Shown here: piece after piece, positions 52,876-60,514 of the stretch
Position numbering within the stretch: position 1 is the stretch's first letter
How the letters are laid out: every line of letters starts with the position of its first letter
Source of the DNA: Parafilimonas terrae
GTDB taxonomy: Bacteria > Bacteroidota > Bacteroidia > Chitinophagales > Chitinophagaceae
DNA: 64,000 bases
Direction of reading: 5' to 3'
NCBI RefSeq assembly: GCF_900115755.1
Contig: NZ_FOXQ01000001.1
Span: 620,001-684,000, forward strand
The notes under the pieces: model-generated
Databases searched by the model: none
The model's input: only the letters and a program-made list of their open reading frames with translations
Told to the model about the DNA's origin: nothing
Made by a program: the position numbers and the translations under genes

Positions 52876-53256
52876 TTAGCTAACCAATTGTTCGTAAGCT
52901 TCGGCGCTTAGTAAATTATCCAGATCCGCAGCGTTATTCATTTCTATTTTAACCATCCAGCCTTCACCGTAAGGATCTGAATTTACCAGCTCGGGGTTAT
53001 TGCCCAGCGCACTGTTTACTTCAAGTATTTTTCCTTCAACAGGAAGGAACAAATCGCTTACAGTTTTCACCGCTTCAACGGTGCCAAAAACATCTTCAGC
53101 ATTAAGTGTTTTACCCACTGTGGGCACATCTACAAAAACAATATCACCCAGTTCGCCCTGTGCATAATTTGTAATGCCTATTAATGCAGTTTTATCATCA
53201 ATTATTTTTATCCATTCGTGGTCTTTGGTATATTTTAATTCTGCCGGAAAATTCAT
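52876..53256 (-). CDS. gcvH: Glycine cleavage system H protein
   Basis: The 126-residue lipoyl carrier of the glycine cleavage complex. It starts [18 protein letters not shown], the diagnostic H-protein opening, with [15 protein letters not shown] and the lipoyl-lysine hairpin [16 protein letters not shown] (Lys64). [19 protein letters not shown] and a C-terminal [14 protein letters not shown] complete it. Length is standard. The P, T and L genes are not nearby. It ends in its own terminator. Confidence 0.97.
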   Translation of the reverse strand: MNFPAELKYTKDHEWIKIIDDKTALIGITNYAQGELGDIVFVDVPTVGKTLNAEDVFGTVEAVKTVSDLFLPVEGKILEVNSALGNNPELVNSDPYGEGWMVKIEMNNAADLDNLLSAEAYEQLVS

Positions 53257-53480
53257 AATAGAATATTTTTGACTACAAATATTAATTGAAAAGTTTTAGC
53301 AACCAATTTTAATTAATTCAAATGCTATTTATTAATAGTTTACAGGAAATAAACAATATAAAAAGATATTCGGTATAACGTTGCTGATTACACTGCAAAA
53401 AAGCATTCTCAATAACCAAAAAAATTCTCAGGGCTAAATAATTGTTTAAGCGCTATTTTTAACGCATACAATTTCTTCTA

Positions 53481-53566
53481 ATGAAACGCCCATGCAATAT
53501 GTTTATCACACAGAGATGTGGTTAAAGGTGTTTCATTCGGCCATTGAAAAAATAAAATACTTACGA
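53481..53566 (+). promoter_or_regulatory. Leader element copy 4, before the GH20 gene
   Basis: ATGAAAC (53481-53487) pairs perfectly with GTTTCAT (53530-53536) across 42 bases whose sequence differs from the other copies. A 30-base spacer GGCCATTGAAAAAATAAAAT...CTTACGA then abuts the start codon. The first arm opens a 14-codon mini-ORF (MKRPCNMFITQRCG). The stem is kept although the loop is unrelated, which supports a structural role. Confidence 0.6.
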
Positions 53567-55534
53567 ATGAAAAAAACAGTTTTATTCATCGCCTCCTTTT
53601 TTGCCTGCTTAATTGTTTTTGCCCAAACCGACGCTGATATTGCCATTGTGCCTCAACCGGTAAAAGTTACAAAAACAACAGGTTATTTTATGCTGCCTCA
53701 AAATGTAACCATCAATATTGCAAAAACAACAGCGCTTAAACAGGCGGCTGTGCAACTGCAGCAAAGGCTTTCCGTTCCCACAGGTTATAAAGTTTCGCTT
53801 ACAGAAAATGCAGCAACAGCCGTTATCAAACTTGAACTGAATAAAACAGAAGATAAGCAACTCAGCAGTGAAGGCTATCATCTTTCCGTTACGCCAAAAA
53901 CCATTCTTATTAAAGCCAATCAACCTGCCGGGTTATTTTATGGCGTGCAAACATTGCTGCAATTATTTCCGCCTGAAATTGAAGACAGTGTTTTGGTAAG
54001 CAAAACCGAATGGAAAGCACCCTGCGTTGAAATAACAGATTACCCGCGTTTTGGATGGCGGGGTTTAATGCTCGATGTATCGCGGCACTTTTTTACCAAG
54101 AACGAAGTGAAGGATTATATTGACCAGATGGCAAAATATAAACTCAATCTTTTGCACTGGCATTTAACGGATGATGAAGGCTGGCGCATTGAAATTAAGA
54201 GCCTGCCCAAACTTACAGAAGTAGGCGCCTGGAGCGTGCCCCGTGTTGGCCAGTTTGGCACGTTCGCAGCACCTTCGCCCGATGAGCCAAAAACAAACGG
54301 CGGCTTTTATACACAGGATGATATTAAAGAAGTGGTGCAATATGCAAAAGACAGGTTTGTAAATATTTTACCTGAGGTGGATGTGCCCGGCCACAGCATG
54401 GCAGCCATTGCAGCTTATCCTGAACTTTCCTGTTCCGGCGGTGTAAAGAATATTGGTGTTACATCAGGCGAATCCATAAAAGACTGGGGAACGCACACCG
54501 CTATTTACGATGACAATCTTTGCCCGGCTAATGAAAATGTATATGAATTCCTGGATAAGGTAGTAGGAGAAATTGCGCAGTTGTTTCCATTTGAATACAT
54601 TCACATGGGCGGCGATGAAACCTTTAAAACTTTCTGGGAAAGCAGCGATGCTGTAAAAGCTTTAATGCAAAAAGAGCATTTAAAAACAATGGAAGAAGTG
54701 CAGAGTTACTTCAGCAAAAGGCTTGAAAAAATTGTTGAATCAAAAGGCAAAAAGTTCATGGGCTGGGATGAAATACTGGAAGGCGGCCTTGCACCCAACG
54801 CCGCTGTAATGAGCTGGCGCGGCGCACATGATGGCAATGCCCCCGCAAACGGGCAGCCTATACCAAACGGTGGTGTGGCGGCTGCCAGGCTGGGCCACAA
54901 TGTTGTAATGAGCCCTACTGAATTTGTATATCTTGATTACATGCAAAGCGACCGCATTATGGAGCCGCATGTATATGCATCATTGCGTTTAAATAAAGTG
55001 TATAGTTTTGATCCTATGCCAGCCGGCCTTACTGCCAGCGAACAAAAATATGTGCTTGGTGCGCAGGGCAATTTATGGACGGAACAAATTTATAATTACC
55101 GACAGGTAGAATATATGACATGGCCGCGTGCATTTGCTATTGCTGAAGACACATGGTCGCCAAACGAAAGCAAAAACTGGGATGATTTTGTACGCCGTGT
55201 GGAGGCACAGTTTAAACGCTTTAATGTGGCAGAAGTAAAGTATGCACCCAGCATGTACGATCCGCAGTTTATTATAAACAAAACCAGCGATACTTCATTT
55301 ACGGTTGAGTTAAAGAACGAAGTGAATGGCCTGGATATTTATTACAGTTTTGATAATTCTTATCCCGACAGGTTTTATCCCAAATACACACAGCCATTAA
55401 CTATTCCGAAAGAAGCAACACAATTAAAAGTTATTACGTACAGGGGCATGCAACCTATCGGCAGAATGATCTCCATGCCTGTAAGCGAATTGGTGGAAAG
55501 AGCAAAAGTGAAAAAGCCTTACTGGATAAAGTAA
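53567..55534 (+). CDS. Secreted beta-N-acetylhexosaminidase (GH20)
   Basis: A 655-residue exported exo-hexosaminidase that removes terminal GlcNAc/GalNAc. The ATG at 53567, directly after TACGA of the leader element, starts a signal peptide (MKKTVLFIASFFACLIVFAQ). Domains in order are GH20b (IAIVPQPVKVTKTTGYF to FYGVQTLLQLFP) and the GH20 barrel starting DYPRFGWRGLMLDVSRHFF with LLHWHLTDDEGWRIEI. The catalytic Asp-Glu pair lies in YIHMGGDETFKTFWE, GWDEILEGGLAPNAAVMSWRG and the QGNLWTEQIYNYRQVEYMTWPR end motif. A C-terminal chitobiase-like beta domain (VELKNEVNGLDIYYSFDNSYP) follows. It is first in a plus-strand set of glycan genes. Confidence 0.96.
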   Translation: MKKTVLFIASFFACLIVFAQTDADIAIVPQPVKVTKTTGYFMLPQNVTINIAKTTALKQAAVQLQQRLSVPTGYKVSLTENAATAVIKLELNKTEDKQLSSEGYHLSVTPKTILIKANQPAGLFYGVQTLLQLFPPEIEDSVLVSKTEWKAPCVEITDYPRFGWRGLMLDVSRHFFTKNEVKDYIDQMAKYKLNLLHWHLTDDEGWRIEIKSLPKLTEVGAWSVPRVGQFGTFAAPSPDEPKTNGGFYTQDDIKEVVQYAKDRFVNILPEVDVPGHSMAAIAAYPELSCSGGVKNIGVTSGESIKDWGTHTAIYDDNLCPANENVYEFLDKVVGEIAQLFPFEYIHMGGDETFKTFWESSDAVKALMQKEHLKTMEEVQSYFSKRLEKIVESKGKKFMGWDEILEGGLAPNAAVMSWRGAHDGNAPANGQPIPNGGVAAARLGHNVVMSPTEFVYLDYMQSDRIMEPHVYASLRLNKVYSFDPMPAGLTASEQKYVLGAQGNLWTEQIYNYRQVEYMTWPRAFAIAEDTWSPNESKNWDDFVRRVEAQFKRFNVAEVKYAPSMYDPQFIINKTSDTSFTVELKNEVNGLDIYYSFDNSYPDRFYPKYTQPLTIPKEATQLKVITYRGMQPIGRMISMPVSELVERAKVKKPYWIK

Positions 55535-55580
55535 TAAATATAATGGCCTGGCATAAGCTTTCATAAACCTCACTTTTATA

Positions 55581-55603
55581 AAACCCGGTTAAGGCCGGGG
55601 TTT
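55581..55603 (+). terminator. Hairpin after the GH20 gene
   Basis: AAACCCGG pairs with CCGGGGTTT (one bulged G) around a 6-base loop, followed by ATGATTT. It lies 47 bases after the stop. The T tract is weak, so partial read-through to the DUF1080 gene is likely. Confidence 0.6.
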
Positions 55604-55708
55604 ATGATTTAAAACCGGTATTGCAGTGGCTATGTTTAAAAAGTACAATTCAAAATTCTTTACATTCGTTCATTCCAGGAACACTTCACTTCTTTCAAAT
55701 TGCTTGAT

Positions 55709-56437
55709 ATGAACATTAAAACAATTATCGCAGGCTTAACCGTTATTATTTTTTACATCGCATGCAGCCCAAAGGTTCAGGAGCAAAACACGCTTACGGA
55801 ACAGGAACAAAAAGATGGCTGGAAATTATTATTTAATGGGAAAGATTTAACGGGCTGGCATTCTTACTTGCAAAAACAACCTGGCAAATCGTGGCAGGTG
55901 GAAGATGGCGCTATTTATCTGAATAAAGATTCCAACAGTGTGTATGAAGATTTTGCCGATCTCACATCTGATGAGGAGTTTGAAAACTTCGACCTCAAGC
56001 TTGAATTTAAAACAGACACCTGCGCCAACAGCGGCGTACTGTTTTATGTGCATGAAGCGCCGGAATATCAAAACACATGGGAAACCGGCCCTGAGATGCA
56101 GATTGATGATGTGGTTTGCGGCCCTGATCATTTATCAAAGATGAACAGGATGGGAACATTGTACGATTTATATCCTGTAGATTCGGAATATGTGGGCTCA
56201 TCCGGCAAATGGTATCAATATGAAATAATAGCCAACAATGGCCACCTGCAGCTTTTTGAAGAAGGGCATAAAGTTGTGGATGCAACAATGTGGGATGATC
56301 ACTGGAAAGAATTGATTGCCGCTGTTAAGTTTAAAGATATGCCTGGCTTTGGCACCTTTAAAAAAGGCCATATTGCTTTCCAGGGAACAGAAAACGGAAA
56401 GATATGGTTCCGCAACATTAAGATTAAGCAACTTTAA
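55709..56437 (+). CDS. DUF1080 (3-keto-disaccharide hydrolase) lipoprotein
   Basis: A 242-residue lipoprotein (lipobox in IFYIACS, Cys19); I use the ATG at 55709 rather than the TTG at 55700. The concanavalin-like DUF1080 fold is shown by DGWKLLFNGKDLTGWHSY, WQVEDGAIYL, SDEEFENFDLKLEFKTD, NSGVLFYVHE, the core ETGPEMQIDD and the end GHIAFQGTENGKIWFRNIKIKQL. Members hydrolyse 3-keto-glycosides made by Gfo/Idh-type oxidoreductases. A Gfo/Idh gene lies directly downstream, which fits that two-step route. Start and signal suggest a periplasmic or outer-membrane location. Confidence 0.93.
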   Translation: MNIKTIIAGLTVIIFYIACSPKVQEQNTLTEQEQKDGWKLLFNGKDLTGWHSYLQKQPGKSWQVEDGAIYLNKDSNSVYEDFADLTSDEEFENFDLKLEFKTDTCANSGVLFYVHEAPEYQNTWETGPEMQIDDVVCGPDHLSKMNRMGTLYDLYPVDSEYVGSSGKWYQYEIIANNGHLQLFEEGHKVVDATMWDDHWKELIAAVKFKDMPGFGTFKKGHIAFQGTENGKIWFRNIKIKQL

Positions 56438-56439
56438 TT

Positions 56440-56608
56440 ATTCAACCGTTGTTGATTAGGAATAATCAACAATCAATGTTCAATAAACAATATTCATTTT
56501 TAAGCGACTATCTTGAACATCGCTTATTGCGTATTGATTATTGAATACTTAAAAATTAAACAAATGGTATCTATTCACTATTGACCATTCACCATCAATC
56601 TTGCCATC
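56440..56608. repeat. Stutter repeats between DUF1080 and Gfo/Idh genes
   Basis: A 170-base spacer made of AATCAAC / CAATATT / TATTGATTATTGAATA words and their complements, ending in ATTCACTATTGACCATTCAC. GTTGATT...AATCAAC near 56450-56470 and GTTCAATA...TATTGA pairs could fold back. No gene, promoter or terminator was recognised. Confidence 0.5.
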
Positions 56609-58129
56609 ATGGAAAATAACAGCAATTCATCATCAGAAAAAAAACTCAGCCGCAAAAGTTTTATAAAGAATTCCGCATTAGCCGCAACAAGTTTTTATAT
56701 CGTGCCACGGCATGTGTTGGGTAAAGGATATGTGGCGCCAAGCGATAAATTATACATTGCCGCTGTGGGTTGTGGCGGCGAGGCAGAAAGTGACATCACG
56801 CATTTTGCAACATCACCACATAAGAATGCAGAGATCGCTTTTTTATGTGATGTGGATGACCGGCAGGCGGCGCCGCGGCGTAAGCAATATCCTAAAGCTG
56901 GTTTCTATAAAGACTGGCGCGAAATGTTTCATAAAGAGAGCAAAAATTTCGACGCGGTTACTGTTGCTATTCCCGATCATAATCATGCCATCGTTGGTTT
57001 AAGTGCAATGCAATTGAACAAGCATTTGTATTTGCAAAAACCCTTAACACATGATATTTATGAAGCCCGCATTCTTACACAGGCCGCAGCAAAATATAAA
57101 GTGGTTACACAAATGGGCGACCAGGGTGCAAGCTGCGAAGGCATACGAACTATGCGTGAATGGTTTGAAGCCGGCGTAATCGGCGATATAGAAAAAGTAT
57201 ATAACTGGACGAACCGGCCTGTGTGGCCGCAAGGCATTCCATGGCCAGCTAAAGCCGCTGTAATTCCAAAAGAACTGGATTGGGATTTATGGCTCGGCAC
57301 GGCGCAAACAACCAATTATATTGATAATCTTGTTCCCTTTAACTGGCGTGGCTGGTGGCGTTTCGGTACCGGCGCTTTGGGCGATATGGCCTGTCATATT
57401 ATTGGCCCGGCATTTAAGTTATTGCAGCTCGGTTATCCCACAGAAATTTCGGGCAGCGCCACCACTGTTTATTCGGGCATTTTTAAAGAAGCAGACTTTG
57501 CAGAAAGCATTCCGCCGTCAAGTTCTTTGCGTTATAAATTCACTATGAAAAACGGTAAAGAATTATTGCTGTACTGGATGGATGGCGGCATTGTTCCTGA
57601 CCGCCCTGACGAACTTGATCCCGATGTAAATATGAATGAAGCATTGGCTGATATACCTCAGGAAAACGATTTTGAAGGCGGCAGTTTGTTCATCGGCACA
57701 AAAGGAAAAGTTTCCTGCGGATGGGGCGGCAGCCACCCGAGATTATTGCCTTTATCACTTAATAAAGAAATTAATGTTCCCAAAAAATATCCGCGTGTGG
57801 AAGGTGATATGGATGGGCATTGGTGGCAGTGGGTTGATGCCTGCATTGCAGGTTATGGCAACATGGAAGTTGACTCTCCGTTTGAAGGTTATGCAGGGCC
57901 ATTAACAGAAACTGTGCTGATGGGGAATTTATTATTGAGGAGTTTTAATATGCGCCAGCAAATAAAAAGAAATGATCCTGTGTATGGAGAAGTTACAGAC
58001 TTTATAACACCTGGCCGTTACATCACGTATAAATGGGATGGAGAGAATATGCGCATCACCAATTTTGAAGCAGCCAACCAATTTGTAAAAAGAGAATACA
58101 GGCAGGGTTGGGGCGAACTGAAATTGTAA
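56609..58129 (+). CDS. Exported Gfo/Idh/MocA family oxidoreductase
   Basis: A 506-residue NAD(P)-dependent oxidoreductase with a Tat-like N-terminus (KKLSRKSFIKNSALAATSFYIVPRHVLG; Arg-Lys rather than twin-Arg at the key place). The Rossmann domain is DKLYIAAVGCGGEAESDITH with IAFLCDVDD and a VAIPDHNHAI strand, then LYLQKPLTHDIYEARIL with the conserved Lys-Pro. The C-terminal alpha/beta domain includes DWDLWLGTAQTTNYID and FEGGSLFIGTKGKVSCG. It is in series with DUF1080, as in 3-keto-glycoside pathways, where it would oxidise a sugar C3. Its glycan is unknown; the amino-sugar neighbours suggest GlcNAc units. Confidence 0.92.
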   Translation: MENNSNSSSEKKLSRKSFIKNSALAATSFYIVPRHVLGKGYVAPSDKLYIAAVGCGGEAESDITHFATSPHKNAEIAFLCDVDDRQAAPRRKQYPKAGFYKDWREMFHKESKNFDAVTVAIPDHNHAIVGLSAMQLNKHLYLQKPLTHDIYEARILTQAAAKYKVVTQMGDQGASCEGIRTMREWFEAGVIGDIEKVYNWTNRPVWPQGIPWPAKAAVIPKELDWDLWLGTAQTTNYIDNLVPFNWRGWWRFGTGALGDMACHIIGPAFKLLQLGYPTEISGSATTVYSGIFKEADFAESIPPSSSLRYKFTMKNGKELLLYWMDGGIVPDRPDELDPDVNMNEALADIPQENDFEGGSLFIGTKGKVSCGWGGSHPRLLPLSLNKEINVPKKYPRVEGDMDGHWWQWVDACIAGYGNMEVDSPFEGYAGPLTETVLMGNLLLRSFNMRQQIKRNDPVYGEVTDFITPGRYITYKWDGENMRITNFEAANQFVKREYRQGWGELKL

Positions 58130-58141
58130 ACCTCATCCCAA

Positions 58142-58163
58142 CCCTTCTCCACAAGTGGGAAGG
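58142..58163. repeat. Hairpin CCCTTCTCCAC..GTGGGAAGG
   Basis: CCTTCTCCAC and GTGGGAAGG pair almost perfectly around AA, 13 bases after the Gfo/Idh stop. It has no T run. It is of the CTCATCCCAACCCTTCTCC type seen repeatedly in intergenic DNA of this phylum. Confidence 0.6.
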
Positions 58164-58254
58164 TCAAGAAGGCAACGTTTCATTTATTTGATCAGCTTAA
58201 TTTATCACGCTATTAAAAGTTCCCACAATATATCGGGAGGATTTAGGAGAATCC

Positions 58255-58977
58255 ATGAAAATATTTATTGACGATACTTATGAAGCCATGTCAAAGCGCA
58301 TTGCAGATGATGTGGTTAATATTATGAATAATGCACCAGAACCCTTATTCTGTGCGGCTTCCGGCGATTCGCCAAAAAGTTTGTATAAAGAATTGATACA
58401 AAGAAATAATGCATCAGCAATAGATATTTCCAGTTGGTATTTTTTAGGTTTGGATGAATGGATAGGTCTTGATGCTAGCGATGAAGGCAGTTGCCGTTAT
58501 ATGCTGAATAAAGATTTATTCCATCCATTGCATGCAAAGGAAGAAATGCTCTGTTGTTTTGATGGCAAAACAAATGATGCATTAAAAGAATGTAACCGCA
58601 TCGAAAATTTCATAACAAAACATAACGGCATTGATGTGGCTATTCTCGGCCTTGGTATGAATGGGCATATTGGTTTAAATGAGCCGGGCACTTCGCCTTT
58701 GCTTCGTTCGCATGTTATGGATATTGCCGAAACCACAAAAACAGTCGGGCAAAAATATTTTTCCAAACCACAAATACTTACCAAAGGCATAACACTTGGG
58801 CTTGCTACTTTAACGGAAGCAAAGCATTTGTTTTTAATAGTAAGCGGCGAAAAGAAAGCAGCCATTTTAAAGGAAGCTTTGCAGCACGAGCCAACAGAAA
58901 GCATTCCAGCTACCTTAATAAGAGAACATCCCGGCTTGATGGTGTATGCTGATAAAGCCGCCGCAAAATTATTATAG
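58255..58977 (+). CDS. nagB: Glucosamine-6-phosphate deaminase (NagB/6PGL family)
   Basis: A 240-residue cytoplasmic aldose-ketose isomerase/deaminase. Motifs are CAASGDSPKSLYKEL (phosphate loop, normally GSTP), WYFLGLDEWIGL (catalytic Asp-Glu of NagB), CRYMLNKDLF, VAILGLGMNGHIGLNEPGTS with the His-Asn region that separates NagB from 6-phosphogluconolactonase, and LGLATLTEAKHLFLIVSGEKKA. It would convert GlcN6P to Fru6P and ammonia. It closes a plus-strand row of glycan genes. It is slightly shorter than the 266-residue E. coli enzyme and lacks the C-terminal allosteric helix. Confidence 0.88.
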   Translation: MKIFIDDTYEAMSKRIADDVVNIMNNAPEPLFCAASGDSPKSLYKELIQRNNASAIDISSWYFLGLDEWIGLDASDEGSCRYMLNKDLFHPLHAKEEMLCCFDGKTNDALKECNRIENFITKHNGIDVAILGLGMNGHIGLNEPGTSPLLRSHVMDIAETTKTVGQKYFSKPQILTKGITLGLATLTEAKHLFLIVSGEKKAAILKEALQHEPTESIPATLIREHPGLMVYADKAAAKLL

Positions 58978-59064
58978 GTTTAAAAGAATGAAAGTAATTC
59001 TATCCATATCATTCTTACTCCTAACCCCGATAGAGAAAAGAAAATGGGAAAAGATTGAAGGTGG

Positions 59065-59787
59065 TTATTTTAAGCCGGGACTGCGAATATTTTTCGCTTT
59101 ATTAAAATTTACCAGGCAACTATCCAGCGGTTGGCCTTCGTTATAAATACAATCACAAAATTCTTCGCAGGCCGCGGGGTTTTTGCTGGAAACACATTGA
59201 TTTCTGCACTCTTCTTCAGAGTTGCCCGGCACAATCGCGTATAAATAAAAAGTACCAATAATTATAATAGCTAAGGCCGCAAAACAACCTCCCAAAAATA
59301 TAAAGCGGAGACGTTTACCCAGGGGCTTTTTCAATACAGGAGGCTTTACTTTGGGTTGCTTAAATGGCAAAATGTGTTTTAAACGGTCATAATCCCAAAT
59401 TAATAAAAACAGGCTTGCTAATGCCATCATGGTGTTGATCCGGGTACCGTCAAATCGCGTAGCATAAGTAAGCACACAAATATTAATAATGATGGGGAAA
59501 TACATTAATGCGCCAAGAAGGGAAGTTCGTGGAATGAGTAATAATATAGCTGTTATAACTTGAACAATTCCAATGAATGTATAGTAGTACCCTGTAAGAT
59601 ATAAGGCATCAAAGTAATGCCCTAAAGGATTATTGGATGGTAAGCCGGCCGCAAACCTTTCACCCATGATTTTAACGAAACCGGCAGGAAGAAAACTCGC
59701 TGCCAGCGCGATGCGGCAAAAAACAGCAAATCCCTGAAACCATTTATCAGCTTTTGCTTCATAATATATTTCTTCAACGCTGTTCAT
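59065..59787 (-). CDS. DoxX-like membrane protein with Cys-rich C-terminal tail
   Basis: A 240-residue inner-membrane protein. Residues about 20-150 have four hydrophobic helices and the DoxX-like opening FCRIALAASFLPAGFVKIMG. A basic loop (LPFKQPKVKPPVLKKPLGKR) and a fifth helix (FIFLGGCFAALAIIIIGTFYLY) follow. The periplasmic end holds six cysteines in about 30 residues: ECRNQC, ACEEFCDC, then SC after ten residues. That cluster looks like a small disulfide or metal domain and is not part of ordinary DoxX proteins. Function unknown. Confidence 0.75.
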   Translation of the reverse strand: MNSVEEIYYEAKADKWFQGFAVFCRIALAASFLPAGFVKIMGERFAAGLPSNNPLGHYFDALYLTGYYYTFIGIVQVITAILLLIPRTSLLGALMYFPIIINICVLTYATRFDGTRINTMMALASLFLLIWDYDRLKHILPFKQPKVKPPVLKKPLGKRLRFIFLGGCFAALAIIIIGTFYLYAIVPGNSEEECRNQCVSSKNPAACEEFCDCIYNEGQPLDSCLVNFNKAKNIRSPGLK

Positions 59788-59860
59788 GACTTGTGTAATG
59801 ATATGCCTGAATTTGCTGCAGGTTTACGGAAATAGTTAACCACAAATTACGCTGGTACCG

Positions 59861-60187
59861 TTACGGTTTATGTTTTCTTATGAGCATTTTTATTTTACTG
59901 ATAAGATAATAGAGAACCGATGCTATGACAGTCCAGTATAAGGCACAGGCAAGCGCCCGAATCGGGGGTGGCGGGTCCGGGTCATTAAATATTGGTGCCA
60001 GGGGCCCTACCAAAACAATTTTTACAGGGTATATAATGGTGGCTAAAGTACGCTTCCAGGCTATTGGCGAGTTCATGCCGGGAAACCAATCTCCATTTAC
60101 GGGCACTAAAATTAAATTAGTGATGCCCAAAAAAACAAACCCCGAAATGAGAAAGATAATCACGAATTTTTTTAATGAAATTTTCAT
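59861..60187 (-). CDS. Small membrane protein, unknown function
   Basis: About 108 residues from the ATG at 60187 (MKISLKKFVIIFLISGFVFLG); a longer frame to 60226 adds an unlikely N-terminus. Two to three hydrophobic segments are seen, with a proline-rich DPDPPPP turn before the last helix (ALYWTVIASVLYYLI). No family recognised. It is followed (59065-59787) and preceded (60233-60427) by other small membrane genes on the same strand, probably one transcription unit. Confidence 0.62.
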   Translation of the reverse strand: MKISLKKFVIIFLISGFVFLGITNLILVPVNGDWFPGMNSPIAWKRTLATIIYPVKIVLVGPLAPIFNDPDPPPPIRALACALYWTVIASVLYYLISKIKMLIRKHKP

Positions 60188-60232
60188 ACTGTTAGTTTTA
60201 TAATTTATAAAACAGGCAGGCATCAACCGGGT

Positions 60233-60427
60233 TTACTGTATTTGCCTTTTAGTTTGATATCGATTTATAATCAACCATATTGTTCCGGCAATTATTAAAA
60301 GCAATGGCAAGGCGCCTGGTTCATCTTCAACCTTAATCATATAAATCATCAAAACAATCCCAAGGAATATACTTAAGACCGGAAGAATTTTGCCCCATTT
60401 TATTTTTTTGCTTATTTTCTTTTTCAT
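60233..60427 (-). CDS. Very small membrane protein, unknown function
   Basis: A 64-residue protein with a basic start (MKKKISKKIKWGKILPVLSI) and two hydrophobic stretches (VLSIFLGIVLMIYMI and LPLLLIIAGTIWLII) separated by KVEDEPG. The second member of a row of small membrane genes. I cannot assign a function. Confidence 0.55.
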   Translation of the reverse strand: MKKKISKKIKWGKILPVLSIFLGIVLMIYMIKVEDEPGALPLLLIIAGTIWLIINRYQTKRQIQ

Positions 60428-60514
60428 GACACCCCAATATTAAAAAGCACTTTGAATTACAAAGTAATTGTAAAAATTCCATTCGCCATAATTTTTTTAA
60501 GAAATTTTAAAGTG

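Noticed and set aside
58988-59146. Short open frame with a hydrophobic start after nagB
   Set aside because: Most of it is antisense to the 3' end of the DoxX-like gene or lies in CCCCGATAG-type intergenic repeat text; no support beyond an ATG.
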